Part shown: positions 9,049 through 16,389 of the stretch, one piece after another
How positions within the stretch are numbered: the first letter of the stretch is position 1
How the letters are laid out: each line of letters begins with the position of its first letter
Source: Methylobacterium symbioticum
Lineage (GTDB): Bacteria > Pseudomonadota > Alphaproteobacteria > Rhizobiales > Beijerinckiaceae
Assembly (NCBI RefSeq): GCF_902141845.1
Contig: NZ_CABFPH010000053.1
Location: 1 to 36,255 of the forward strand
Length of the DNA: 36,255 bases
Reading direction: 5' to 3'
Program-made: the position numbers and the translations under genes
Notes under the pieces: model-generated
What the model was told of the DNA's origin: nothing
Database searches by the model: none
What the model saw: only the letters and a program-made list of their open reading frames with translations

Positions 9049-9297
9049 CTAGCGGAGGGGCTTGCTGCCGGTGGCCTGGGGCTGCCGGCAGAAGGTCAGG
9101 CCTTCGTCGTCCCAGACCACGATGCAGCCGTGGCCCAGCGCGAAGTTGCGCACCCGGCCGAGGAGCGCGTCGTCGACGCCGAACAGGCGGTCGCAATCCG
9201 CGTTCGTCAGGCGCAGGGCCTGCCCTGTCCCGAGGCCGTCCAGGGATTCCTGCAGGGCCGGAAGCGTGTCCCTAGGCGGAACCGTCAGTTCGTTCAT
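9049..9297 (-). CDS. Small hypothetical protein
   Basis: 82 residues from ATG 9297 (a GTG at 9306 would add three). Not recognised. Acidic N-terminal half with a D-rich helix (TNADCDRLFGVDDALLGRV), then a beta-like end (GCIVVWDDEGLTFCRQPQ). No signal peptide or membrane segment. It lies between the cytochrome c gene and glk on the same strand, 30-31 bp from each, so it is probably part of the operon that starts at 9947. Confidence 0.6.
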   Translation of the reverse strand: MNELTVPPRDTLPALQESLDGLGTGQALRLTNADCDRLFGVDDALLGRVRNFALGHGCIVVWDDEGLTFCRQPQATGSKPLR

Positions 9298-9327
9298 CGC
9301 GACCACTCTGATTCGAGGTGTTCCGCC

Positions 9328-9699
9328 TCAGGGACGCGCTGCGCGAGCGCCCTTGAGGCTGAGGATGTCGTCGATGACCGCGTCCATCTCGTCGCGGTCG
9401 AGGCGCAGGCTCGGCATCCGCTCGTGGTGGCTCCGCAGGAAAACCGCGAGGGCCGGCCCCGTTGTGGAGGGCATTTTGGCGACCCGGAGGAAGACAGGGT
9501 CGGAAAACTCGCCCGCTTGCGGCCCGCGGCCGATGATGTGGCACGGGCTGCAGAGCTGCGTGGCGATGGTCCAGCCGCGCACGCGGTGGTTTCCCGCGGG
9601 GTCCGCGGCCGCGGGGCCGTCGGCGATGCACCAGGCCAGACAGGCAAGTGCCGTCGCTCGCCGCGCCCGGTACCCGGTTTCTTCGGGGCGGCTCGCCAC
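9328..9699 (-). CDS. Small periplasmic c-type cytochrome
   Basis: 123 residues. A hydrophobic export signal spans about residues 13-32, ending ...GPAAADPAG. The heme-binding motif is C50-S-P-C53-H54 and the likely axial ligand is Met95 in RMPSLRL. It is a single-heme class I cytochrome and should carry electrons in the periplasm; its partners are unknown. GTG start with GAGG six bases upstream. It follows the lipoyl-like gene by 8 bp, so the two are probably co-transcribed. Confidence 0.85.
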   Translation of the reverse strand: MASRPEETGYRARRATALACLAWCIADGPAAADPAGNHRVRGWTIATQLCSPCHIIGRGPQAGEFSDPVFLRVAKMPSTTGPALAVFLRSHHERMPSLRLDRDEMDAVIDDILSLKGARAARP

Positions 9700-9707
9700 G
9701 CGGGACC

Positions 9708-9947
9708 TCAGGCGTGGACCTCGGCGATGATGCAGCCGGGGTCGACCACCTCGCTCGCCGGCGCCAGCACCTCCAGGCGGCCGCTGGCGGGGGAGACGAT
9801 GTCGTGCAACGCCTCGCCGATGCGCACGGCGGCCACGGCCTCGCCGGCCCGCACGGTTGTTCCGTCCGCGACAAGCCAGCGCTCCAGTACGCCCTCGGGC
9901 AGCATGCCCGTGGTCCAGAGACCCTCGGCTACGTGGATGTCCGCCAT
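9708..9947 (-). CDS. Lipoyl/biotinyl-like domain protein lacking the modified lysine
   Basis: 79 residues forming one barrel-sandwich domain: GVLERWLVADGTTVRAGEAVAAV, then VSPASGRLEVLAP, then VDPGCIIAEVHA. Aligned by eye with E2 lipoyl domains, the E-T-D-K-A turn is replaced by R-I-G-E-A, so the acceptor Lys is Glu here. The protein is the right size for a free-standing lipoyl or biotin carrier but probably cannot be lipoylated. AGGAGG lies six bases before ATG 9947. First gene of a minus-strand operon (cytochrome c, hypothetical, glk) behind FixK box 2. Confidence 0.8.
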   Translation of the reverse strand: MADIHVAEGLWTTGMLPEGVLERWLVADGTTVRAGEAVAAVRIGEALHDIVSPASGRLEVLAPASEVVDPGCIIAEVHA

Positions 9948-10019
9948 GACCGCCTCCTGGCTCGTGGCGCCCGACAGGGTCGCTGGCCGGCAGGGGACGC
10001 CATCGGATGGAGGTCCGCC

Positions 10020-10033
10020 TTGATCTGGATCAC
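10020..10033 (-). promoter_or_regulatory. FixK/FNR box 2 (TTGATCTGGATCAC)
   Basis: TTGAT-N4-ATCA, one base from perfect symmetry. Centred 79 bp before the minus-strand lipoyl-like gene (9947). Confidence 0.75.
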
Positions 10034-10060
10034 GGCGTGACGGGCGGGCATCCCGCGGCC

Positions 10061-10074
10061 TTGAGGCAGGTCAA
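10061..10074 (+). promoter_or_regulatory. FixK/FNR box 3 (TTGAGGCAGGTCAA)
   Basis: TTGA-N6-TCAA with neither half perfect. Centred 64 bp before the K+ channel gene (10132) and 41 bp from box 2, so the divergent pair may share control. Confidence 0.6.
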
Positions 10075-10131
10075 GGCGGCCCCCGGACGCTCGGGCAGGG
10101 TCATCACAGGCCCCTCCCTGGGACCGGAACC

Positions 10132-10650
10132 ATGCTCGTCGTCCTGGCCGCCAGCGTCGTGCTCGTCGCGGTCACCATCCTGGTGCTCTACGAGACGCTC
10201 CGCCTCACCTCGGAGCACCTCGCCGAGTTGCCCGTGCCGCCGCGCTGGCGCATCGTCGCCGTGGTGCTTGCCGCCTTCGTCGGGCACACGGTGGCGGTCT
10301 GGATCTACGCCGCCGCCTACTGGCTCCTCGTCCTGCGGCTCGGGCTCGGTGCCTTCTCGGGCGTGCCCATCGAGAGCTTCGAGGACTGCCTCTTCGTCTC
10401 GGTGGTGGCCTATTCCTCGCTCGGCTACGGCGATCACGCGCCGGTCGGCCATGCCCGGCTGTTGACAGGCGTCGAGGCCCTCAACGGACTCCTCCTGATC
10501 GGCTGGTCGGCCTCGTTCACCTACCTCGCCATGGAGCGCTACTGGCCGATGCACGGCAAGGCGCGTGCCCGCCGCGCCGGGAAGGCCCACCGTCCGGCGG
10601 ACGGCGAGCCCGGCCGCGAGCGCCTCTTCCCGCCGGCGACCGGCACCTAA
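10132..10650 (+). CDS. Two-TM-type potassium channel family protein
   Basis: 172 residues. Hydrophobic segments lie at about 3-20, 41-70 and 110-133. The pore loop carries the K+ selectivity filter S96-L97-G98-Y99-G100-D101 (canonical T.GYGD), set between the last two membrane segments. The C-terminal tail (from ~140) is short and basic, with no RCK/TrkA-N gating domain, so gating is unclear. It should conduct K+ across the inner membrane, presumably as a tetramer. Preceded by box 3; box 4 follows within 15 bp of its stop. Confidence 0.85.
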   Translation: MLVVLAASVVLVAVTILVLYETLRLTSEHLAELPVPPRWRIVAVVLAAFVGHTVAVWIYAAAYWLLVLRLGLGAFSGVPIESFEDCLFVSVVAYSSLGYGDHAPVGHARLLTGVEALNGLLLIGWSASFTYLAMERYWPMHGKARARRAGKAHRPADGEPGRERLFPPATGT

Positions 10651-10663
10651 CGCGCCGGCGCCC

Positions 10664-10677
10664 TTGCGCTGGATCAA
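10664..10677 (+). promoter_or_regulatory. FixK/FNR box 4 (TTGCGCTGGATCAA)
   Basis: Right half ATCAA perfect. Centred 62 bp before ATG 10733, the first gene of a three-gene operon ending in the NRAMP-like transporter. Confidence 0.7.
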
Positions 10678-10732
10678 GGCCGGCCACTCCGGTCGGCCCC
10701 AGGTTTCGCCCACCAGCAAGCGGAGGCGAACC

Positions 10733-10948
10733 ATGCACGAGTATCTCGTCACCTTCCATAAGACCGTCCTGGACGACACCGGCTACGACCATCGCGTCCT
10801 GCAGCGGCAGGCGGTGGTTCACGCCCGCTCGGACGTCTCCGCCGCCTTTGCGGCCAAGGCGATGCTCTGCGAGGCCGACGGCGTCATCGATTGGCGACTG
10901 CGGGCCGACACCTGCGAGGTCGTTGACCTCAGCCAGCGCGCCGCCTGA
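10733..10948 (+). CDS. Small hypothetical protein
   Basis: 71 residues, start MHEYLVTFHKTVLDDTGYDHRV. Not recognised. Mixed alpha/beta composition, no signal peptide. ATG 10733 is preceded by CGGAGG. The start is also placed correctly behind box 4, which argues that the gene is real. Ten bp separate it from the next gene, which has GAGGAGG. Confidence 0.7.
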   Translation: MHEYLVTFHKTVLDDTGYDHRVLQRQAVVHARSDVSAAFAAKAMLCEADGVIDWRLRADTCEVVDLSQRAA

Positions 10949-10958
10949 GGAGGCCACC

Positions 10959-11216
10959 ATGAGCCATGACTTCACCGAACCGGTGCACTGGCAGGGCCGG
11001 CAATGGGCCGTCACCGGCTACGGCATCGAGGCGCTCGACGGGATGTACCACGTCCCCTTCTCCGACATCCCGGACGCCGACGTCGACCCGCCTCGATGGC
11101 TCGACGACCTCTGCCGCCGCTACGGCACCGACCGCGACGACCTCGCCGCCGCCCTGCGGGTGGCGCGCACCGTCCGGTCCGGAGCGGAGACCGTGCCGTC
11201 GAAGTCGGCCGCATGA
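10959..11216 (+). CDS. Small hypothetical protein
   Basis: 85 residues, acidic, with aromatic residues in the first third (HWQGRQWAVTGYGIEALDGMYHV) and a helical C-terminal half (LDDLCRRYGTDRDDLAAALRVARTV). Not recognised; soluble by appearance. GAGGAGG lies ahead of ATG 10959. Its TGA overlaps the ATG of the NRAMP-like gene (ATGA at 11213-11216), so the two are translationally coupled. Confidence 0.7.
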   Translation: MSHDFTEPVHWQGRQWAVTGYGIEALDGMYHVPFSDIPDADVDPPRWLDDLCRRYGTDRDDLAAALRVARTVRSGAETVPSKSAA

Positions 11217-12541
11217 GCACCGCTCCCCTCGCCGCGGCCGAGGAGGCCGACGACCCGGAGGTTCCAAGCCCCGCCGTCGGGCCGTCGAAGCCGCGCCTGC
11301 TGAAGGTCCTCGGACCCGGCCTGATCACCGGCGCCTCGGACGACGACCCGAGCGGCATCGCCACCTACGGCCAGGCCGGGGCCCAGCTCGGCTACGGCCT
11401 GTGCTGGACCATGCTCTATACCCTGCCGCTGATGGCGGCGGTGCAGATGGTCTCGGCTCGGATCGGGCGCACCACCGGCCACGGCATCGCCGGCGTGTTG
11501 CGCGAGCACTACCGGAACGGCCTGCTGCAGACCGTGGTGCTTCTCCTGCTGGCAGCCAACATCCTCAACCTCGGGGCCGACCTCGGTGCCATGGCGGATG
11601 CGTTGAACCTGCTGCTGCCGGGCCCGCGCTGGCTCTATGTCGTGCTGTTCGCCGGCATCTGCGCCTTCATGCAACTCGTCCTGCAGTACACGCGCTACGT
11701 CGCCGTCCTGAAGTGGCTGACGCTCAGCCTGTTCGCCTATCTCGGCGTGGTGATCTTCGCCCGCGTCTCCTGGTGGGATCTCGGTGCCGCCCTGGCCGTT
11801 CCGCAGATCGACCTCAGCGGTCGCGGCCTGACCACGCTGGTGGCCCTGTTCGGGACCACGATCAGCCCCTACCTGTTCTTCTGGCAGGCCGCCGAGGAGG
11901 CCGAGGACCTGCACGCCTTCCCGCGCCGACGCGACCTGCTGCAAGCGCCCGAGCAGGGCGGAGCCGCGCTCCACCGCATCGAGGTCGATACCCTCGTCGG
12001 CATGGCCTTCTCCAACCTCGTGGCGCTCGCCATCATGGTCACGACCGCGGCGGTTCTGCACCCGCGCGGCATCACCGACATCCAGACCTCTGCCCAGGCC
12101 GCGGAAGCGCTGCGCCCGCTGGCCGGCCCGTTCTCCGCCACGGTCTTCGCGCTCGGCATCGTCGGGACCGGGCTGCTGGCGGTCCCGGTGCTCGCGGGCT
12201 CGGCGGCCTACGCCGTCGGCGAGGCGCGGCGCTGGCCCGTCGGCTTCGGTCGCCGTCTCCTGGAAGCGCGGGCCTTCTACGGGACCGTGGCGCTCGCCAC
12301 GCTGGTGGGCATGATCATCAGCTTGGGCGCGGTCGACCCGATCCGGGCGCTCTACTGGAGCGCGGTCGTAAATGGCGTCATCGCGGTCCCCGTCATGGCC
12401 GTGATGATGCTGGCGGCGGCGCGCGCCGACATCATGGGCGCCTTCGCGGTGCGTGGGCCGCTCAGGCTGCTCGGCTGGACCGCCACGGCCTGCATGCTGC
12501 TCGCCGTCCTCGCCATGGTGGCCACCGCCGCGCTCCCTTGA
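11213..12541 (+). CDS. NRAMP-like divalent metal transporter
   Basis: 442 residues, about eleven membrane segments. The first-helix motif, DPGN in classic Mn/Fe NRAMPs, is D45-P46-S47-G48 here. The sixth-helix motif (MPH region, with the metal-binding Met) reads T-T-I-S218-P219-Y220. The Met ligand is therefore absent, placing it in an NRAMP-related branch whose substrate cannot be assumed to be Mn; Mg2+ or another hard ion is possible. Inner-membrane importer, presumably proton-linked as in the family. Coupled by an ATGA overlap to the upstream gene. Its stop codon lies within FixK box 5. Confidence 0.85.
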   Translation: MSTAPLAAAEEADDPEVPSPAVGPSKPRLLKVLGPGLITGASDDDPSGIATYGQAGAQLGYGLCWTMLYTLPLMAAVQMVSARIGRTTGHGIAGVLREHYRNGLLQTVVLLLLAANILNLGADLGAMADALNLLLPGPRWLYVVLFAGICAFMQLVLQYTRYVAVLKWLTLSLFAYLGVVIFARVSWWDLGAALAVPQIDLSGRGLTTLVALFGTTISPYLFFWQAAEEAEDLHAFPRRRDLLQAPEQGGAALHRIEVDTLVGMAFSNLVALAIMVTTAAVLHPRGITDIQTSAQAAEALRPLAGPFSATVFALGIVGTGLLAVPVLAGSAAYAVGEARRWPVGFGRRLLEARAFYGTVALATLVGMIISLGAVDPIRALYWSAVVNGVIAVPVMAVMMLAAARADIMGAFAVRGPLRLLGWTATACMLLAVLAMVATAALP

Positions 12542-12551
12542 TCCAGCGCAA
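12538..12551 (+). promoter_or_regulatory. FixK/FNR box 5 (TTGATCCAGCGCAA)
   Basis: Left half perfect. It includes the TGA of the NRAMP-like gene. Centred 67 bp before ATG 12612 of the receiver-like protein. Confidence 0.7.
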
Positions 12552-12611
12552 GGTGGCCTGGCCCGCCCAGTCCATCCTTCATGCACCGCAACCGGGAACG
12601 GGAATCGTGCG

Positions 12612-13067
12612 ATGCAGGCATGTGGCCGAGAGTGGCAACCCATCGTCCTCGTGGCCGAGCCGCAGGCGCTGCCGGGCATGTGGCTGGAGGACGTGCTCAC
12701 CGGCGTTGGCTGCGCAGTCAGCGGCCCCTACGGCAGCTGCGAGGATGCCGCTGCGAGCCTGGACGGGAGCCCCCCGGACTTCGCGGTGGTGAGCGTCGAC
12801 CTCAACAGGGGTCCTGGCTTCCCGCTCGCCTGCGCCCTGCGCCGGCGCGGCATCCCCTTCGCCCTGATCGCCGGCAACGCCCCGGTGCCGGGTGCCTTCG
12901 CGGACGTGCCCGTGTTCGACCGGTTGTTCGATGCCCGGGACATGGTCTCGGCCGTGGCCGCCTCCTGCGCCGTTTCGGGCTGCCCGCGGACCTGTCCGAT
13001 GCTCGGCAGGATCGCGGCCGGAGAGGAGCTTGCGCTGGATCAATGTCCGACGGCCTGCCGCGCGTAA
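12612..13067 (+). CDS. Receiver-like (REC) single-domain protein
   Basis: 151 residues. Response-regulator receiver fold: IVLVAEPQALPGMWLEDVL (the usual acidic pair reduced to Glu16-Pro), phospho-acceptor candidate Asp63 in VVSVDLNRG, and RRGIPFALIAGN matching the beta4 region of rhizobial stand-alone receivers. No output domain. The C-terminal ~40 residues are Cys-rich (C.VSGCPRTCP, QCPTAC). The reduced acidic pocket suggests weakened or absent phosphorylation. Start ATG 12612 agrees with box 5. Its 3' end contains box 6. Confidence 0.7.
   Translation: MQACGREWQPIVLVAEPQALPGMWLEDVLTGVGCAVSGPYGSCEDAAASLDGSPPDFAVVSVDLNRGPGFPLACALRRRGIPFALIAGNAPVPGAFADVPVFDRLFDARDMVSAVAASCAVSGCPRTCPMLGRIAAGEELALDQCPTACRA
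13030..13043 (+). promoter_or_regulatory. FixK/FNR box 6 (TTGCGCTGGATCAA)
   Basis: Identical to box 4. It lies inside the last codons of the receiver-like gene, centred 80 bp before the BON gene at 13117. Confidence 0.7.
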
Positions 13068-13116
13068 GCGTCGGCTCCGGTCACGCACGACCTGGGCCTC
13101 ATCGAGGAGACGGACC

Positions 13117-13764
13117 ATGGGCGACAAGCTGATCCGCCAGAACGTCATCGACGAGCTCGACTTCGACCCGAGCATCGACGCCGCCCATATCGGCGTCGCC
13201 GTCGAGAACGGTATCGTCACGCTCTCCGGCCACGTCGGCAGCTACACCGAGCGCGTGGCCGCCGAGACGGCCGCCCAGAAAGTCCGCGGCGTGCGCGGGG
13301 TGGTGGAGGAGATCCAGGTGCGCTTCGGCGGCGAGACACCGCCGCGCGACGAGGACATCGCCCAGCGCGCGCTGCAGATGCTCGACTGGTCGGTGACCGT
13401 GCCCAAGGGCGCCGTGCAGGTGAAGGTCCAGAACGGCTGGGTGACGCTCTCCGGCAAGGTCGACTGGCAGTACCAGAAGGAGGAGGCCTACCGCGCGATC
13501 CGGCGCCTCGCAGGGGTCGCCGGCATCATGAACACCATCGAGATGGCGCCGAAGGCGAGCGCGCCCGACGTGCGCGCGAAGATCATGGCAGCGCTCAGGC
13601 GCAACGCCGAGCTTGAGGCGGACGCCATCACGGTGACGGTGAAGGACGCCAAGGTCGTCCTGGAGGGCAAGGTGAACGCCTGGTACGAGCGCGAGCTCGC
13701 CGAGACCGCCGCGTGGTCGGCCCCGGGCGTGCGCGCCGTCGAGGACCATCTCACGCTGGGCTGA
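13117..13764 (+). CDS. Triple BON-domain protein
   Basis: 215 residues with three BON repeats, at about 5-70, 76-142 and 147-213. Each has the GIVTLSGHV-type strand, the helix, then the GVRGVVEEI / GVAGIMNTI / GVRAVEDHL end. BON domains in OsmY-like proteins are thought to bind membranes or stabilise the envelope. There is no signal peptide here, so it is probably cytoplasmic or inner-membrane associated. Start ATG 13117 follows GAGGAGA. Paralogues of the same length lie at 18647 and 23561. Followed by a universal stress protein 81 bp downstream, probably in one operon. Confidence 0.9.
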   Translation: MGDKLIRQNVIDELDFDPSIDAAHIGVAVENGIVTLSGHVGSYTERVAAETAAQKVRGVRGVVEEIQVRFGGETPPRDEDIAQRALQMLDWSVTVPKGAVQVKVQNGWVTLSGKVDWQYQKEEAYRAIRRLAGVAGIMNTIEMAPKASAPDVRAKIMAALRRNAELEADAITVTVKDAKVVLEGKVNAWYERELAETAAWSAPGVRAVEDHLTLG

Positions 13765-13845
13765 GCCCTGCCGGATGGGTGAGGCCGCCGGCCCGCCCAT
13801 CGAGCATTCCCCATCCCGTCTGTGCCTGCCGGCCGGAGACCTTCC

Positions 13846-14658
13846 ATGACCTTTGCCAGCATCATGGTGGCGATGGACCTGACGCTGGAGGCGCGCGACC
13901 GCGTGCGCCTGGCCGGCCATCTCGCCGACGACTTCCGCGCCCGCCTGATCGGCGTGGCTGCCGAAACCCCGGCCTACGCCGTCCGGCCCGTGGGACCGAC
14001 GCCGGCGAGCGCCTACGCGCTGACCGCCTCGAACGAGACCGTGTTGAACGACCTCAGGCAGGCGCACGCCGCCTTCGAGGAGGCGGCTGGCAATCGCAGC
14101 CGCATCGAGTGGCGCTCCAACATCGAGGTCCCGCTGCCCTTCCTCGTCGCGCAGGCCGCGGCCGCCGACCTCGTCGTGGTCGGGCGCGAGAGCGAGCCCG
14201 GGCCCATGCTGTTCTCGGTCAACCCGGGAGACCTCGTCATGCGTCTCGGGCGGCCGGTCCTGGTGGTCCCGCCCAAGCTCGACCACCTCGACGCCAAGCG
14301 CGTCGCGGTCGGCTGGAAACACACCCGCGAGGCGCGCCGGGCGGTCTGGGACGCACTGCCGTTCCTGAGGCGGGCCTCCCAGGTCGTCGTGATCTCGGTC
14401 GACGATGGGGACGGCACGGCCGACCCGCGGGACATCGTCGGATTCCTGCAGGCCCACGATGTCTACGCCACGTCCGTTCTGATGAATGCCCGCGGCACGG
14501 AGGCGTCCGAGGCCCTCGTGGAGGCCGCGTGCGAGCAGGCCGCCGACCTGCTCGTCACGGGCGCCTACGGCCACGGCCGCCTGCGCGAATGGGCCTTCGG
14601 TGGCGTCACCCGAGACCTGCTGGCCTACGCACCTCTCTGCTGCCTGATGAGCCACTGA
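13846..14658 (+). CDS. Universal stress protein, tandem UspA domains
   Basis: 270 residues. The first domain begins TFASIMVAMDL, the second near residue 150 (KRVAVGWKHT). The nucleotide loop is GAYGHGRLREWAFGGVT, with the tail CCLMSH. Among the copies here it is closest by eye to those at 7310 and 16722. It lies behind the BON gene. Its TGA overlaps the ATG of the Cys-rich secreted protein (TGATG at 14656-14660), which ties the two products together. Confidence 0.9.
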   Translation: MTFASIMVAMDLTLEARDRVRLAGHLADDFRARLIGVAAETPAYAVRPVGPTPASAYALTASNETVLNDLRQAHAAFEEAAGNRSRIEWRSNIEVPLPFLVAQAAAADLVVVGRESEPGPMLFSVNPGDLVMRLGRPVLVVPPKLDHLDAKRVAVGWKHTREARRAVWDALPFLRRASQVVVISVDDGDGTADPRDIVGFLQAHDVYATSVLMNARGTEASEALVEAACEQAADLLVTGAYGHGRLREWAFGGVTRDLLAYAPLCCLMSH

Positions 14659-14933
14659 TGCTTGGCATCCACGGATTCCTCGCGGCGCGCGCCGCCCTTC
14701 TCATCGTCGCCGCGCTCGCGGCGAGCGGGTCCGTGGCTCATGCGCAACCGAGGGCCGGCTCGCCCAACGCCAGAGGAACCTTCGTCGAGCCGGCGAACGC
14801 GCCCCATCGCCACTGCTCGGGCTCCTGCCTGAAGAGCGGCACCCTGCGGTGGTTCTGCAAGCCCCACCAGACCTGCAGCTTGGACTGCGGCACGGCGCCC
14901 CCGCACATGCACTGCCATGATCCGACGCGGTAA
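14658..14933 (+). CDS. Small secreted Cys/His-rich protein
   Basis: 91 residues. Signal peptide of about 30 residues (ARAALLIVAALAASGSVAHA, then Q). The mature part has six cysteines (53, 57, 67, 73, 77, 86) and several His, spaced C-x3-C-x9-C-x5-C-x3-C-x8-C. That could mean disulfides or metal binding in the periplasm. No family recognised. Start ATG 14658 overlaps the universal stress protein stop, so translation is probably coupled; this overlap is the main evidence for the start. Confidence 0.65.
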   Translation: MLGIHGFLAARAALLIVAALAASGSVAHAQPRAGSPNARGTFVEPANAPHRHCSGSCLKSGTLRWFCKPHQTCSLDCGTAPPHMHCHDPTR

Positions 14934-14973
14934 AGGCAGATGTCGGCGGGGATGGGCGAGCCCCGATACGTGC

Positions 14974-15138
14974 TCAGCGGCGCAGCCAAGCGCTGACGAG
15001 GCTCGCCACGAGGGCTGCGAAGCCGCAGGTCTCGCCGGCGTACCGGAAACCGGCCGCGGACAGGACGACGACAGCCGCCGCGATGATGGCGACGAGGCCG
15101 AGCATCAGGAGGCGGTCGATGAGCCAGTTCATGGTCAT
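14974..15138 (-). CDS. Very small membrane protein
   Basis: 54 residues: NWLIDRLLMLGLVAIIAAAV and a second hydrophobic stretch FAALVASLVSAWL, ending in RR. Two short membrane helices. The ATG at 15138 overlaps the TGA of the upstream 92-residue gene (ATGA), which supports both as real; an ATG two codons upstream (15144) is an alternative. Function unknown. No FixK box precedes this pair. Confidence 0.5.
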   Translation of the reverse strand: MTMNWLIDRLLMLGLVAIIAAAVVVLSAAGFRYAGETCGFAALVASLVSAWLRR

Positions 15139-15413
15139 GGACATCCCCGAGCCTCATCGCTGGAAATGTTTGGACGGTGGGACGCCAGGACGATCCGCCT
15201 GCCTCGGGCAGTCAGGAACCAGAGGCCCCCTTGGCTTCCGCCAGCCCAGCCACGTCCCCTCGGCCTGACCAACCCGCGTGCCAGCAGCGAGCGCACCGTG
15301 GTCATCCTCCACGGGCCCACCGCGTACAGTGCCCCATCCGTTTGCATGCGCTTTAGGAGCGAGCGCTGCCCGTGCGTTAGCATCCGCCAGGACGAGCTTT
15401 TCGGTGCGTCCAT
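15135..15413 (-). CDS. Small winged-helix-like hypothetical protein
   Basis: 92 residues. The pattern LTHGQRSLLKRMQ...LYAVGPWRMTTVRSLLARGLVRP...LTARGRRIV has the rhythm of short winged-helix proteins common in Methylobacteriaceae (helix, helix, 'ARGLV', beta wing, 'LT..GR'). It could bind DNA, but this is a fold guess. Start ATG 15413 has no strong ribosome binding site but lies just downstream of an AT-rich promoter-like patch. Its stop is coupled to the 54-residue membrane protein. Confidence 0.5.
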   Translation of the reverse strand: MDAPKSSSWRMLTHGQRSLLKRMQTDGALYAVGPWRMTTVRSLLARGLVRPRGRGWAGGSQGGLWFLTARGRRIVLASHRPNISSDEARGCP

Positions 15414-15440
15414 ATTAGAGATGGAATTATTATAATCTAG
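15414..15440 (-). promoter_or_regulatory. AT-rich promoter-like patch
   Basis: ATTAGAGATGGAATTATTAT on the plus strand and onward is strikingly AT-rich for this DNA, with TATAAT-like sequence readable on both strands. It sits directly before the minus-strand gene at 15413. Probable -10 region; transcription start unknown. Confidence 0.35.
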
Positions 15441-15513
15441 CCGCTGTGCGCAACCCGATCGCCGAGGCACCGCCCATGACGGGGGACCCGCGCCTGCCTC
15501 TGGCTCCCGCCCG

Positions 15514-16374
15514 TCAATGGGCCATGAGAACGGGAATGCGCGCGTGCTCGATGACATGGCGGGTGACGCCGCCAACCAAGAACTCGCGCACGCGGCTGTG
15601 GGTGTAGGCGCCGAGCGCCAGCATCGAGGCGTTCCGTTGCCCGGCCTCGGCCAGGATGGCCGCGCCGACCGAGGTCCCCTCCTCGACCTCCAGGGTGGCG
15701 GCCTCAGCCACGATGCCGTGCCAGCGCAGGTAGGCGCACAGGTCCGCGGCACGTGCCCCTTCGACGTGCTCGGTGCGCGCATGCACGATGGTGACCCGGG
15801 CGGCCTCGTGCAGCAGCGTGATCGACTGCCCGATCAGGCGCGTCGCCTCCAGACTGCCGTTCCAGGCAACCATGACATGGTCGAGCAAGTCATGCGGGAC
15901 GCTCTCGCCGACCATCAGCGTCGGACGACCGACCGAGAACAGTGCGGTGTCGAGCGCGCGGCCCGTGAAAGGCTCGGCGGGGTTCGGACGGTCGATGATG
16001 ATGAGGTCGTTGACCCGGCCAGCGAGGGTCAGGAGCGGTTCGATCTCGCCCGAGAGCTCGGTCCAGGATGCGAAGGTGGCATCGAGCCGGCCGTCCGCCG
16101 GCATGAACGCCACCCCCTCGCGCTCGCACCAAGCTTCCAGGGCCGCCTTGCCCTTGGCTGCGGCCTCGCGCACGCCCCGCGCGAGGGCCTCGACGGTCGC
16201 GCAGTCCAAGGGGATCAGACTCGCCATGCTGGCCATGACGTGCTCCGGGCCCGGCGCCATGAACGCGACGCCGATGTGGGCCCGCAGGCGGCGTCCCAGG
16301 CGCAGGGCTGCGTCGAGCCGGCGCGTGGCGTCGAGGCCGGGCGCGGTCGGGACGAGGAGGCAGCGCAGGAACAT
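15514..16374 (-). CDS. Universal stress protein, tandem, divergent type
   Basis: 286 residues, a different branch from the CCLMSH copies. The N-terminal domain MFLRCLLVPTAPGLDATRRLDAALRLGRRL has no usual Asp pocket. The second domain is normal (HVMVAWNGS near residue 168), with the loop GAYTHSRVREFLVGGVT. It ends PVLMAH. GAGGAGA precedes ATG 16374. It is the last gene of a three-gene minus-strand operon with a cytochrome c and another universal stress protein, 15 bp behind the cytochrome gene. Confidence 0.88.
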   Translation of the reverse strand: MFLRCLLVPTAPGLDATRRLDAALRLGRRLRAHIGVAFMAPGPEHVMASMASLIPLDCATVEALARGVREAAAKGKAALEAWCEREGVAFMPADGRLDATFASWTELSGEIEPLLTLAGRVNDLIIIDRPNPAEPFTGRALDTALFSVGRPTLMVGESVPHDLLDHVMVAWNGSLEATRLIGQSITLLHEAARVTIVHARTEHVEGARAADLCAYLRWHGIVAEAATLEVEEGTSVGAAILAEAGQRNASMLALGAYTHSRVREFLVGGVTRHVIEHARIPVLMAH

Positions 16375-16389
16375 CGTGGGTCTCCTCGC

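Noticed and set aside
11120..12700. Long minus-strand frame opposite the NRAMP-like gene
   Set aside because: Composition is Arg/Gly/Asp/His-rich as expected for a GC-rich antisense shadow; the plus strand has a clear transporter.
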